From contig CAYZWU010000013.1 of the NCBI GenBank assembly GCA_964482235.1, forward strand, positions 1-64,000: a stretch of DNA of 64,000 nt, in the 5' to 3' direction. This DNA comes from CAYZWU01 sp964482235. Its GTDB lineage: Bacteria > Planctomycetota > B15-G4 > CAYZWU01. The notes beneath the pieces are model-generated. The model made no database searches. It was not told where the DNA came from and worked only from the letters and a program-made list of their open reading frames with translations. Of this stretch, positions 52,952-62,681 are shown piece after piece; the stretch's first letter is position 1, and every line of letters starts with the position of its first letter. The translations under genes were made by a program, and so were the position numbers.

Positions 52952-53620
52952 ATGTACCGCGCCCTCTTGTACAAGGAATGGATCAAGCTCAGGTGGGTGT
53001 TTCTCCTCCTCTGCGGGATCGGCCTCTGGACCGTTGTCGATCTACTTCTTTCCGTGCGGGAGTATTTCGAGTTCATGAAACCCGTCGAGGTGTGGGAGGT
53101 CGCGATCCGCAAGAAGTTCCTCATCTATTCCGGGATGAAGTACGTTCCCCTGATCGCCGGCGTCGGAATCGCCCTGGTCCAGTTCATCCCCGAGACGCGG
53201 AAGAGACGGCTCAGGCTGCTCTTCCACATCCCCCTCAGCCACAACAGGTCGCTCTACTTCATGATGGCCGTGGGGCTCGGCTTCACCCTCTCGGTGATCG
53301 CGCTGAACGCGCTGGGGCTCGTGGCGATCCTGCCGGCCTACTATCCACCCGAACTGGTGCGAAGCGCCCTTCTCACAGCGGCTCCCTGGTTCCTGGCAGG
53401 CATCGCAGCCTACTTCGCCACCGTTCTCGTCGTGGTGGAGCCGGTCTGGTGGCGGCGTGTGGGCTATGCCTTTCTCTCGTACCTGGTGATCATGCTCTGC
53501 TACAACGGGAGCGGCTACGACACCTATGCCCATTCCCTCTGGAAGTACGCTCTCCTGATCTCTCTCTACTTCTTCACCGTGATCCTGCCGGCCTTCCGGT
53601 TCAAGCGAGGGCTCTACTGA
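52952..53620 (+). CDS. ABC transporter permease
   Basis: 222 residues with six hydrophobic segments, a typical ABC-2-type membrane subunit. The cytoplasmic N-terminus MYRALLYKEWIKLRW is characteristic of ABC-2 permeases. It starts 1 base after the ATPase stop, and its last base is shared with the ATG of the next gene. It would form the membrane channel with the ATPase; substrate unknown. Confidence 0.85.
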   Translation: MYRALLYKEWIKLRWVFLLLCGIGLWTVVDLLLSVREYFEFMKPVEVWEVAIRKKFLIYSGMKYVPLIAGVGIALVQFIPETRKRRLRLLFHIPLSHNRSLYFMMAVGLGFTLSVIALNALGLVAILPAYYPPELVRSALLTAAPWFLAGIAAYFATVLVVVEPVWWRRVGYAFLSYLVIMLCYNGSGYDTYAHSLWKYALLISLYFFTVILPAFRFKRGLY

Positions 53621-54864
53621 TGCTCCGGCTGTCGCGATTCTGCCTGATCCTCCTGGCCGCGGCCTCCCTGGCCGCGTTCCTGCCGGAGCTGTTCTGGAAG
53701 GCCTTCGACCAGAAGATCAGGAAGCCGTTCCTGCTCTACAGCCCGGTCGCCGAGCGCTTCCTCTACCGGAGCTCCGACGATTTCGGTCAGGCCTCCTTCC
53801 GCGACGAGGAAGGACGGGATTACAGCCGAAAGGAGTGGGAGACTCTCCTGCCTTTCTTCTACTACAGGGACCTGAAGAAGTGGGGGATCCTGCCCGAGAG
53901 CGTGGGCGGCTTCCCGATGGATTGCGACGGAATCCGTGCCGAGACCCAGGTCGTCACAGTCAATCCCTACTATCTGGCGAACCCGCAGATCGACCTCTAT
54001 CCTCTCTTCGAGTCGAAGTCGGAGTTCACCGACCTGGAGTTTCCCGACGAGATGTTCCGGATCGACGACAGGATGGAGTTCATCTCCTCTTCGACCAACA
54101 GGGTGATCGAGGAGCAGTCGGCCGCGTTCACCGGGAAGCTCGAAGAGGAAGGTTTCCGGTTCCCGGCCCGTTACATCGCCGGCAATCCCACGACACGGAA
54201 ATCCTTCGACGAGGGCTACTTCGTCCTGGACGACGGCGGCATGCTCTTTCACGTCAAGAAGGTCGAGGGCGAGCCGTTCTGCGTCAGGACGGGCTTGACA
54301 CCGCCGGGCGGCATCCTCTACATGGGCGTCAGGGAGAATGCGCGCAAGGAGTTCTACGGGGTCATGATCTGCGGCGACGGCGGGGCCTACCTTCTTAGTT
54401 ATAGCGGTTACGGCCTGATCAAGCTGCCCCTCGAGCATTACGATCCCCGCAACTTCAAGCTCCGGATGATCACCGATCCCTTCTACAGGACGATCACCTA
54501 CTGGGATCCCGACGGCGACACCATTCACTGCCTGGCCACGGATCGCGACTACGCCGTGCTGAGGGAATACGATTTTCCCCTGGAGAAGAGCCGCCTCCTT
54601 GCTGCAGAATCGGTGTTCCGCCTGATCTTTCCCTTTGCCATCGATACGCAGGACCAGAAGAGCAACTACGTGCTCTTCCGCTTCCGGTTCAGCGGGTGGT
54701 CCTGCCTGGCCGGCATCGCGATCTCGCTGCTCATCGCGGCGATCGCGGCAAGGGTCAGGTCCATGGCCCTGCGCCGGTGCCTCGACGACCTCGTTGTCGT
54801 GGCGCTCACCGGTCCATACGGGTTGCTGGCCGTTCTTCTCGTGGGAAGGATGAAGAACAGCTGA
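53620..54864 (+). CDS. DUF4857-like membrane-anchored protein of the ABC transporter operon
   Basis: 414 residues from ATG 53620 (TGATG overlap with the permease stop). A signal or anchor helix (5-20) is followed by a large extracytoplasmic domain (about 25-345) with many aromatic residues and no enzyme motif. Two C-terminal helices (about 360-380 and 388-408) end in VGRMKNS. The gene order ATPase, permease, DUF4857-like protein is, from memory, also found in Bacteroidetes. It may be a substrate-sensing or accessory subunit. Confidence 0.75.
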   Translation: MLRLSRFCLILLAAASLAAFLPELFWKAFDQKIRKPFLLYSPVAERFLYRSSDDFGQASFRDEEGRDYSRKEWETLLPFFYYRDLKKWGILPESVGGFPMDCDGIRAETQVVTVNPYYLANPQIDLYPLFESKSEFTDLEFPDEMFRIDDRMEFISSSTNRVIEEQSAAFTGKLEEEGFRFPARYIAGNPTTRKSFDEGYFVLDDGGMLFHVKKVEGEPFCVRTGLTPPGGILYMGVRENARKEFYGVMICGDGGAYLLSYSGYGLIKLPLEHYDPRNFKLRMITDPFYRTITYWDPDGDTIHCLATDRDYAVLREYDFPLEKSRLLAAESVFRLIFPFAIDTQDQKSNYVLFRFRFSGWSCLAGIAISLLIAAIAARVRSMALRRCLDDLVVVALTGPYGLLAVLLVGRMKNS

Positions 54865-54914
54865 CCGGAAATTAGATATTGTTCCAACTGATAGAATGAT
54901 TTTCGAGGTGCACG

Positions 54915-56180
54915 ATGCGTGAGAAGGTGAGTCGAAGGTCGTTTTTGAAAAGAACCGCCTCCCTGTCGGCCGGACTGGCGGCGCCGGTCTTCGTCCCAGC
55001 GGCGGCGCTCGGCTCCGGGTGGAAGCTTTCCCCGTCGGAACGGATCACTCTCGGATTCATCGGCGTGGGGGGGATGGGGTCGGCCCACCTCAACGGCTTC
55101 CTGGGCAACAGCAGGGTGGAGGTCGTGGCGGTCTGCGACGTGGACAAGGGGCGGCGCGAGGCGGCGCAGCAGCGCGTGGGGCGGGGATGCGCCGCATTCA
55201 ACGATTACAGGGAGCTTCTCGCCCGGGATGATATCGATGCCGTGGTGATAGCCACGCCGGACCACTGGCACACCCTGAACTCGATCCACGCCTGCCAGGC
55301 GGGCAAGGACATCTATTGCGAGAAGCCGCTCACCCTGACGATCGAGGAGGCCCTGAAGCTGGAGAAGACGGTCAGGCAGTACGGCCGCGTCTTCCAGACC
55401 GGCAGCCAGCAGCGGTCGGGCGGCGAATTCCATCGCGCCTGCTCCCTCGTGCGGAACGGCTGCATCGGCGAGGTGAAGGCCGCATACGTGGGTATCGGCG
55501 CCGGGCCGGACGGCGACTGGGTGCCTGACGAGGAGCCGCCGCCCGGCCTCGACTGGGATCTCTGGCTCGGGCCGGCGCCGCGCGTCCCCTTCAACCGTCT
55601 CCGCCACCCCTACAACTTCCGCTGGTTCTTCGACTACTCCGGCGGAAAGATGACCGACTGGGGTGCGCACCACAACGACATCGTGCAGTGGGGTTACGGC
55701 ATGGACGGGAGCGGCCCCGTTCTCATCGAGGGCCGGGGCACCTTTCCCACCCGCGGGGTCTACACCACGGCCGTGGACTTCGAAGTGACGTACGAGTACG
55801 CAAACGGCCTTCGCGCCGTCTGCAGGAGTCAGGGCCGCGGGGTGAAGTTCGAGGGAACGGAAGGCTGGGTCCACGTCGATCGCGGCTTCCTCCAGACCGA
55901 GCCGGCGTCGCTCAAGGCGATACCGCTGGCCTCGCTCGACACCAAGCTCTTCCGCAGCCCGGGACACCGCGACAACTGGCTCGACTGCATTCGCACCAGG
56001 GAGCGGCCGAACTGCGACGTGGCGATCGGCGCCTCGTCGGTGATCCTCTGCCATCTCAACAACATCGCGCTCAGGACGGGCCGGAAGCTTCGCTGGGATC
56101 CGGTGAAGCACGAGTTCCTCGATGACGTGGAAGCGAACCGTTTTGTCAGGAAGCCTTACCGCGCCCCGTGGCATCTTTAG
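54915..56180 (+). CDS. Tat-exported Gfo/Idh/MocA-family oxidoreductase
   Basis: 421 residues. The Tat signal SRRSFLKRTASLSAGLAAP is followed by Rossmann motif LGFIGVGGMGSAHL, VAVCDVD, ATPDHWHTLNSIHACQAGKD and the catalytic Lys in CEKPLT. It is close in sequence to the protein at 36112-37461 (shared TGSQQRS and GAHHNDIVQWGYG-type motifs), suggesting paralogues. Exported, on an unknown sugar. The next gene's strong ribosome site overlaps its stop, so the two are cotranscribed. Confidence 0.92.
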   Translation: MREKVSRRSFLKRTASLSAGLAAPVFVPAAALGSGWKLSPSERITLGFIGVGGMGSAHLNGFLGNSRVEVVAVCDVDKGRREAAQQRVGRGCAAFNDYRELLARDDIDAVVIATPDHWHTLNSIHACQAGKDIYCEKPLTLTIEEALKLEKTVRQYGRVFQTGSQQRSGGEFHRACSLVRNGCIGEVKAAYVGIGAGPDGDWVPDEEPPPGLDWDLWLGPAPRVPFNRLRHPYNFRWFFDYSGGKMTDWGAHHNDIVQWGYGMDGSGPVLIEGRGTFPTRGVYTTAVDFEVTYEYANGLRAVCRSQGRGVKFEGTEGWVHVDRGFLQTEPASLKAIPLASLDTKLFRSPGHRDNWLDCIRTRERPNCDVAIGASSVILCHLNNIALRTGRKLRWDPVKHEFLDDVEANRFVRKPYRAPWHL

Positions 56181-56189
56181 GAGGTTGAC

Positions 56190-58277
56190 ATGCTGCGCGC
56201 TGTTGCCATCTCAATCGTTTCTTTGCTGATCGCTGTCTCCGTCCCTGCCGCGACCCGGGCGGACGAGATCGACGACCTCCTCGAGAGCCTGTCCAGCGCG
56301 GACCGGGGAGTGCGCGAGAAGGCGGCCTCCGAGCTGGCCCTTCTCGGGCCTGAGGTCTTGAAGCCCCTTCTTCGCACCGCGGTCGGGGAGGACCACAGGG
56401 CTGCCGCCGGCGCCCGCGTGGCGCTCGAGCTCCTCGTCCACCAGTCGGCTCGACCGGGAAGGGAGCGGGAGCGCGAGACCGTTGCCGCGGCCCTGCTGGC
56501 CGAGATTTCGGGATCGTGGCCGATCGAGGAGCGGAAACGGCTCCTCTGGCTCCTGTCCTTCGTCGGCGGCGATTCCAGCGTGCCGGCCCTGTCCGGCCTT
56601 CTTGCGGACCGCGACCTGGGAGAGATGGCGCTTTTCGCCCTGAGCAGGATTCCCGGCGACGACTCTTGTGCCGCTCTGGAGAAGGCGCTTGCCGCGGCGC
56701 CGGCCGAGCGCTGCCAGGGGTTGTTGCACGCAGTGGCTGAACGGGGCCGCCCGGCCTCGGCCGCAAGAGTGGCTCCCTTTCTCACCCACGACGATTCCGT
56801 GGTGAGGATTGCCGCCGTCGAGGCGCTCGGCAGGATCCCCGAGCCGGGCTCGGCCGAAACCCTCTGGAAGATCGTGCGTGGCGGAGAAGGACCGGAACCG
56901 CGCCGTGCCGCCGCTGCCTCCCTCGATCTGGCCGACACTCTCCTCGCAGCCGGATTCAGGAATGAGGCTGCCGATATCTTTGCCCGCTTCTGTCTCGACG
57001 GACAGGATGTCCATCAGAGATGCGCCGGCCTGACCGGGTTGTCCCGGGTGAAGGGGGCGGAGATGATCCCCATGCTCGCCAGCTTCATCCAGCTCGACAT
57101 TCCTGAATTGTCCGGTACGGCGGTGGACATCCTTTCCCGGATGGAGGGCGCGGCAGTCGAAGCCGTCCTGGCCGACCTGGTCTCCACCGCTGCCGGGGAT
57201 ACGGGCATCCACCTGATCTATGCCGTGAACCGCCGTTCCGGCACAAGGGCCTGGTCTCTCCTGCAAAAGGGCCTGAAGTCGCCCGATTCCGGCGTCCGGA
57301 TCGCCGTCCTCGGTCTGCTCGGCGACAGCGGGAAGGCGGAGGCGCTCGATGCGGTGCTGCCCCTGACGAAGGACGCCGGGAGCGACACCCGGGCTGCCGC
57401 TGTTCGCGCCTGCATCCGGATCGGAGAGGGCGTTGCGGCCAGGGACAGGAAGAAAGCGTTCGAGATCATTCGAGGCGCCCTCGAAGCGGCGGAGGCCGAC
57501 GGGGAGAAGACGGCGGCTCTGAGGAGCCTGGGGGCGCTGGGCGACGAGGCCGCCGTCCCGGTCCTCGAGCGCTATCTCGAGGAGAAGAGTCATGCCGTCA
57601 GCCAGGCTGCCCTCAGGGCGATGGCTCCCCTGGCCCGGCAGATCGCACGATCGAAGGAGGGCCGCCGCCAGGCGGTCGGCCTTCTTCGCACCGTTGTCGG
57701 GAAGGCGGACGATCCCGGCGTGGTGCAGGATGCTGCCCTGATCCTTCGCGATCTCGGCGTCGACGTCGATGTCCCGGTGCGGAAAGGCTATGTGAAGCAC
57801 TTCTCGCTGCTCGGCCCCTTGCCGGACCGCAGCGAGCTGATCGGGAACGATCCGGTGCCTGTCGACGGTCCGATCGACTTGAGGAAAAAGGTGACCCACA
57901 AGGGCCGGGAGTATGCCTGGATACCCCATCAGCTCCTCCACATCCGCGGCAAGCTCGACCTCATCGCCGTCGTGGCCGACCAGGACAACGTCGGCGTCTA
58001 CGCCTATGCCGAGGTGAAGAGCGAAAACGAATGCGAGGCCTGCTTCAAGATCGGCAGCGACGACGACGTCTTCTGCTGGCTCAACAACGAGCTGGTTCAC
58101 AGCTTCCAGGGCGGGCGCGGCTGGTCCGCTGATCAGGACTCCGTCGATGTGCATCTCAGGTCGGGAACGAACAGGATCCTCCTGAAGGTGCTCAACGGCG
58201 GCGGCGACTGGGCTGTCAGCCTCAGGATCACCGACAGGGACGGCACGCCGCTCGACGTGAAGCAGCGCCGCCCCTGA
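56190..58277 (+). CDS. Exported HEAT-repeat protein with C-terminal sugar-binding-like domain
   Basis: 695 residues, TTTAGGAGG 7 bases upstream. Signal peptide 1-24 (PAATRAD). About a dozen HEAT/PBS-lyase-like helical repeats (residues 25-530) are visible, for example DDSVVRIAAVEALGRIPEPG. The last 150 residues form a beta-rich domain (ECEACFKIGSDDDVFCWLNN, GTNRILLKVLNGGGDW) shared with the C-terminus of the 1676-residue PQQ protein. It is probably a periplasmic scaffold that binds partners and a glycan. Confidence 0.85.
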   Translation: MLRAVAISIVSLLIAVSVPAATRADEIDDLLESLSSADRGVREKAASELALLGPEVLKPLLRTAVGEDHRAAAGARVALELLVHQSARPGRERERETVAAALLAEISGSWPIEERKRLLWLLSFVGGDSSVPALSGLLADRDLGEMALFALSRIPGDDSCAALEKALAAAPAERCQGLLHAVAERGRPASAARVAPFLTHDDSVVRIAAVEALGRIPEPGSAETLWKIVRGGEGPEPRRAAAASLDLADTLLAAGFRNEAADIFARFCLDGQDVHQRCAGLTGLSRVKGAEMIPMLASFIQLDIPELSGTAVDILSRMEGAAVEAVLADLVSTAAGDTGIHLIYAVNRRSGTRAWSLLQKGLKSPDSGVRIAVLGLLGDSGKAEALDAVLPLTKDAGSDTRAAAVRACIRIGEGVAARDRKKAFEIIRGALEAAEADGEKTAALRSLGALGDEAAVPVLERYLEEKSHAVSQAALRAMAPLARQIARSKEGRRQAVGLLRTVVGKADDPGVVQDAALILRDLGVDVDVPVRKGYVKHFSLLGPLPDRSELIGNDPVPVDGPIDLRKKVTHKGREYAWIPHQLLHIRGKLDLIAVVADQDNVGVYAYAEVKSENECEACFKIGSDDDVFCWLNNELVHSFQGGRGWSADQDSVDVHLRSGTNRILLKVLNGGGDWAVSLRITDRDGTPLDVKQRRP

Positions 58278-58338
58278 TCGCGGCAGGGCCTGGAAGCGGC
58301 TGAGGGAATTCGCCGGTCTAACTTCGCGGGGTGACGTC

Positions 58339-60474
58339 ATGATGCGCTGTTTCGTCCTCTTCCTGGCACTCTTTCCGCTTGCTCAGGCTGCGATCGCGGC
58401 CGAGACTGCCGATCCCGTTGTTCTCCATCTCTCCCCCAGGGGAGACGACTCCTGGTCGGGCCGCCCGGCCGAGCCGAAGGCCGACAGGAGCGACGGTCCC
58501 CTGGCTTCCCTTGCAGGGGCGCGCGACGCGGTCCGGCGCCTGAAGGCGGAGGGGCCGCTCCGGAGCCCGGTGCACGTCGTGATCGCCGACGGCACCTACT
58601 CCCTGCCCGCTTGCGTGGTCTTCACGCCGCAGGATAGCGGCACTCCCGGCTGCCCCGTCGTCTACAGGGCCGCTCCTGACGCCAGGCCGGTTTTCAGCGG
58701 CGGTCGGTCGATCACGGGATTCCGGAAGGAGGAGAGCGGACTCTGGTCCGTCCCCATTCCCGAAGCCCGGGCAGGCAAATGGTCCTTCGACCAGCTCTTC
58801 GTGAACAACAGGCGGGCCGTGCGGGCCAGGACGCCGGACAGCTCCTATCTCCACATGATCAACGTCACGCAGGAGGTCCTGGAAAAGGGTGACGGCCGCA
58901 TACCGACCAGGGCGAACCTGCTTCTCGAGGCTCGAAGAGCGGGCTTCGACACGCTTCTGGACATGGATGAAGCCGATCTGAGAAACACGGCGCTCGTCGT
59001 TTATCACAAGTGGGACATCACGCGCCGGTACATCGATGCCGTGGATAATGAAAAAAACCTGATCTTCACCAGCGGCGGAGGGATGAAGCCGTGGAATCCC
59101 TGGCGGCCAGGCTGCCGCTTTCACCTGGAGAACTACCGGGCGGCCCTCGATTTTCCGGGGGAGTGGTTCCTCGATCGGGACGGCACCCTTTTCTACATGC
59201 CGACGGAAGGCGACGAGATGGACGAGGCGCAGGTCGTGGCCCCGGCGGCGGACCGGCTCATCGAGCTGAAGGGGGCGCCGGAGTCGGGACGCTTCGTGAC
59301 GGATCTCCAGTTCCGCGGCCTCTCGTTCCGGCACGGTCGCCACGTGATGGGGAGGAGCGGTTTCGAACCGAGCCAGGCCGCCTTCAGCGTCGGTGCGGCC
59401 GTCGAGGCCGACGGAGCCCGCCGCATCGTGTTCGACCAATGCGAGGTCGCCCGCGTGGGGACCTACGCGATCTGGTTCCGCCGCGGCTGCCGCGAGTGCC
59501 GCGTGGAGCGCTGCTTTCTCCATGATCTCGGCGCAGGCGGCGTGCGGATCGGCGAGGGCCGCGTCGCCGAGCGCGAGAGCGAGAGAACGGGACGGATCTC
59601 GGTCCACAACTGCATCATCCGTTCCGGCGGCCGCATCTACATGCCGGCCGTGGGGGTCTGGATCGGGCAGAGCGGCCAGAACGAGGTGACGCACAACGAG
59701 ATCGCCGATTTTTTCTACACCGGCGTTTCCGTGGGGTGGCGCTGGGGCTATGCCGAGAGCCTGGCCAAGGAGAACAGGATCGAGTTCAACCACATCCACG
59801 ACATCGGACAGGGCGTCCTGAGCGACATGGGCGGCGTCTACACACTCGGCCCGTCGGAAGGGACCACGGTGAGCCACAACGTGATCCACGACATCCGGTC
59901 TTATTCCTATGGAGGCTGGGGGCTCTACAACGACGAGGGCTCGACCGGCATCGTGATGGAGAACAACCTGGTCTACAACACGAAGACGGGCGGCTATCAC
60001 CAGCACTACGGCCGGGAGAACGTGATCCGCAACAACATCCTCGCCTATGCCGAGAAGTACCAGCTCCAGTTCACGCGCGTGGAGAAGCACCTCTCCTTCA
60101 CCTTCCGGAACAACATCGTCTGCTACGACGGCGGCCGGCTCCTGTCCGGCCCCTGGAAGGAGGGGAACGTGAAGATGGAGAACAACCTCTACTGGCACAC
60201 GGGCGGCGGGGCGGTCCTCTTCAACGAGGCGTCACTCCCGCAGTGGCAGGAGAAGACCGGCCGCGACACCGGTTCCCTCGTGCTCGATCCCGGATTCGAG
60301 GCGCCGGAAAAGCGCGACTTCCGGTTCCGTGATCCATCGGCCGCGGCAAGGATCGGATTCGAGCCCTTCGATTTCACGCGGGCCGGCGTCTACGGTGATC
60401 CGGCCTGGGTCGAGCTCGCCCGATCACTCGATGCTTCTTCCGGGGAGGATCAACCGCGATCCGGGACGAAGTGA
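58339..60474 (+). CDS. Secreted GH141-like parallel beta-helix protein
   Basis: 711 residues. A signal peptide (1-21, AAIAAE) precedes a beta-helix whose conserved runs match GH141: VGVWIGQSGQNEVTHNEI, TGVSVGWRWGYAESLAKENR, HDIGQGVLSDMGGVYTLGPS, YGGWGLYNDEGSTGI and GGYHQHYGRENVIRNNI. GH141 members act on complex plant glycans (fucosidase and xylanase activities are known). It is probably an exported glycosidase feeding the downstream sugar enzymes. Confidence 0.85.
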   Translation: MMRCFVLFLALFPLAQAAIAAETADPVVLHLSPRGDDSWSGRPAEPKADRSDGPLASLAGARDAVRRLKAEGPLRSPVHVVIADGTYSLPACVVFTPQDSGTPGCPVVYRAAPDARPVFSGGRSITGFRKEESGLWSVPIPEARAGKWSFDQLFVNNRRAVRARTPDSSYLHMINVTQEVLEKGDGRIPTRANLLLEARRAGFDTLLDMDEADLRNTALVVYHKWDITRRYIDAVDNEKNLIFTSGGGMKPWNPWRPGCRFHLENYRAALDFPGEWFLDRDGTLFYMPTEGDEMDEAQVVAPAADRLIELKGAPESGRFVTDLQFRGLSFRHGRHVMGRSGFEPSQAAFSVGAAVEADGARRIVFDQCEVARVGTYAIWFRRGCRECRVERCFLHDLGAGGVRIGEGRVAERESERTGRISVHNCIIRSGGRIYMPAVGVWIGQSGQNEVTHNEIADFFYTGVSVGWRWGYAESLAKENRIEFNHIHDIGQGVLSDMGGVYTLGPSEGTTVSHNVIHDIRSYSYGGWGLYNDEGSTGIVMENNLVYNTKTGGYHQHYGRENVIRNNILAYAEKYQLQFTRVEKHLSFTFRNNIVCYDGGRLLSGPWKEGNVKMENNLYWHTGGGAVLFNEASLPQWQEKTGRDTGSLVLDPGFEAPEKRDFRFRDPSAAARIGFEPFDFTRAGVYGDPAWVELARSLDASSGEDQPRSGTK

Positions 60475-60557
60475 CGCCTGTCGGCTTTTTCTTCGCCAGA
60501 TGGTAGAGTATCGGTACCGTTCCCGATTCGCTTTTTCTGCAACTCGAGGGTATATCG

Positions 60558-61499
60558 ATGATCGATCCGTCACGCCGCACCTTCATCAAGAGCTCTCTTC
60601 TTCTCGGCGCCTCGGCTGCCGTTCCCGCCGTTTTCGGCCGGGCGCTTCATCCTTTTCTCGAAGAAGGAAAGCCGCCGATGAAGTTCGGCCTTGTCACCTA
60701 CCTCTGGGGAAGGGACTGGGACCTGCCCGCGTTGATCGCGAACTGCGAGACGACGAAAGTTCTCGGCGTGGAGCTGCGCACCACTCACGCCCACGGCGTT
60801 GAGCCCTCGCTGGGCGCGAAGGAGCGGGCGGAGGTCAAGAAGAGGTTCAGCGACAGCCCCGTCGAGCTGGTGGGGATCGGCAGCAACGAGAGGTGCGATC
60901 ACCCCGACCCGGCCCGCCTCGAGAAGGCGATGGCGGCGACCCGCGCTTTCATCAGGCTCAGCCACGACGTCGGCGGATCGGGTGTGAAGGTCAAGCCCGA
61001 CAGCTTTCACGAGAACGTGCCGCGGGAGAAGACGATCGAGCAGATCGGCCGGTCGCTCAACAGTCTCGCTGCCTTCGGCGCCGGCCTCGGGCAGGAGATC
61101 CGCCTCGAGGTGCACGGCGGCTGCTCGGATCTGCCCGTGATCCGGAAGATCATGGACGTGGCCGACCACCCCAACGCGGCAGTCTGCTGGAACTGCAACG
61201 CCGAGGACCTGAAAGGGGCCGGCCTCGAGAAGAACTTCCGCCTCGTCCGGGAGCGCTTCGGCGCCACCCTGCACATCCGCGAGCTGAACGTGGGCTCCTA
61301 CCCCTACCGGAGGCTGATGGATCTCCTGGTGGAAACGGGCTACGGCGGGTGGGTCCTGCTCGAGGCACGGACCAACCCCGCGGACCGCGTCAAGGCACTG
61401 GTCGAGCAGCGCCGGATCTTCGAGAAGATGATATCCGCGGCGCGCCGCGAGCTTTCTCCATCGAAGAAAAAAAAGGGCTCCCCGGCACCGGTGCGGTGA
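60558..61499 (+). CDS. Tat-signal sugar phosphate isomerase/epimerase-like TIM barrel
   Basis: 313 residues. A twin-arginine start (SRRTFIKSSLLLGASAAVPA) leads to a TIM-barrel of the xylose isomerase-like family: KFGLVTYLWGRDW, IRLEVHGGCSDLPVI, VCWNCNAEDLKG and LLEARTN. The acidic/His metal ligands (E, H, N/D, E) appear at the expected strand ends. Such proteins isomerise or epimerise free sugars, here outside the cytoplasm. The C-terminus is Lys-rich. The next gene follows 36 bases later. Confidence 0.83.
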   Translation: MIDPSRRTFIKSSLLLGASAAVPAVFGRALHPFLEEGKPPMKFGLVTYLWGRDWDLPALIANCETTKVLGVELRTTHAHGVEPSLGAKERAEVKKRFSDSPVELVGIGSNERCDHPDPARLEKAMAATRAFIRLSHDVGGSGVKVKPDSFHENVPREKTIEQIGRSLNSLAAFGAGLGQEIRLEVHGGCSDLPVIRKIMDVADHPNAAVCWNCNAEDLKGAGLEKNFRLVRERFGATLHIRELNVGSYPYRRLMDLLVETGYGGWVLLEARTNPADRVKALVEQRRIFEKMISAARRELSPSKKKKGSPAPVR

Positions 61500-61534
61500 C
61501 GCCCGGGGAGACAGGCGCTTGCAAGGAGCCCTTC

Positions 61535-62632
61535 ATGGCCCGATTTCCCAGGAATCCGATGCTCGATAACGAGCCGCTGCCCGTGGAGATCGTGCTGCAC
61601 CCGTCGTGGTGGCACAGGCACGCCGGCATCACCTTCGATCCCGACTTCTTCTACCATCCCGTGCGCCGGGTGGAGGCGGAGCGGCGGATGGAGGAAGTTC
61701 TCCACGAGCGGTTCGGGAGGTACGGCCTCGGGGCGGACCGGGGCCGGGACCTGCCGCACGTCGGGGCGGTGCACCTGGCCGCAGGCTATCTCGTCTCGGA
61801 GATGCTCGGCTGCCCGGTTGAGTACAGCGACAACGCTCCGCCGCAGGTTCTCCCCCCCGGCCGCGGCGACCTGGAGGTCGACGCCGAGCAGGCGTTCCGG
61901 AGCCCGGCGTTCCGGCGCTTCGAGAAGCTGCTCGGCGACCTGAAGACCCGGCACGGCTACCTCGTCGGCGACGTCAACTTCGGCGGCGTCCTCAACACGG
62001 CCCTCGATCTCCGCGGCCAGGATCTCTTCGTCGACTTCTACGATCGCCCCGAGGAGGTCCGGACCTTCCTGGCCAGGATCGCGCGATGCATCGATCGCTT
62101 CACGCGCGGCATCGCGTGGGAGACGGGGAGCACGTCGGTGTCGGTCAACAGGCTGGTGAGGCATCTCGCCGGCCCGGTCTTCTTGCACTCGGAGTGCACT
62201 CTCACCATGATCAGGGAGGATCTCTACGAGGACTTCCTGATGAAATTCGACGCGGCCTGGAGCGGGGCGCGGCGCCCCTTCGGGATTCACTACTGCGGCG
62301 CCGATCCCCACCGTTTCGCCGCGCAGTTCGCCCGCCTGCCTCACTGCGACTTCCTCGACGTGGGTTGGGGGGGCGATATCAGGAAGCTGCGCGAGGCCCT
62401 GCCGGCCGCCTTCCTGAACATCCGGCTCAGCCCGGTGGAGATCGTCGGCAGGAGCGCCGGGGAGATACACGCCCTGGTGGGCCGCCTGGTGGCCGACTCG
62501 GGAAATCCCTTTCTCACCGGCGTCTGCTGCATCAACATGGACGACACGGTGGGGGATGATACGATCGCGGCGATCTTCGAGGCCGTCGCCGATCTTCGTG
62601 ATCGCTTCAAGAGGAGCGGCATGAACGGCTGA
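61535..62632 (+). CDS. URO-D/MtaA-like methyltransferase-fold protein
   Basis: 365 residues from ATG 61535 (AAGGAG 7 bases upstream). The TIM-barrel of the uroporphyrinogen decarboxylase superfamily is recognisable from GYLVGDVNFGGVLNTA, VFLHSECTLTMIREDLYEDF and GIHYCGADPH. The H-x-C-G run and the later CC (VCCINMDD) match zinc ligands of MtaA/MtbA-type corrinoid methyltransferases, which true HemE lacks. It is therefore more likely a methyl-transfer enzyme than heme synthesis. It lies between a sugar isomerase and a symporter, where a role in demethylating a methylated sugar is conceivable. Confidence 0.78.
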   Translation: MARFPRNPMLDNEPLPVEIVLHPSWWHRHAGITFDPDFFYHPVRRVEAERRMEEVLHERFGRYGLGADRGRDLPHVGAVHLAAGYLVSEMLGCPVEYSDNAPPQVLPPGRGDLEVDAEQAFRSPAFRRFEKLLGDLKTRHGYLVGDVNFGGVLNTALDLRGQDLFVDFYDRPEEVRTFLARIARCIDRFTRGIAWETGSTSVSVNRLVRHLAGPVFLHSECTLTMIREDLYEDFLMKFDAAWSGARRPFGIHYCGADPHRFAAQFARLPHCDFLDVGWGGDIRKLREALPAAFLNIRLSPVEIVGRSAGEIHALVGRLVADSGNPFLTGVCCINMDDTVGDDTIAAIFEAVADLRDRFKRSGMNG

Positions 62633-62681
62633 AAAAAAGGACGGGCGCGAGCCGATCCGTCCCCTGGAGGTTGATTCCGGA

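Noticed and set aside
61535..62632. Heme-biosynthetic HemE
   Set aside because: The HxCG and CC zinc-ligand motifs and the sugar-catabolic context fit MtaA-like methyltransferases better.
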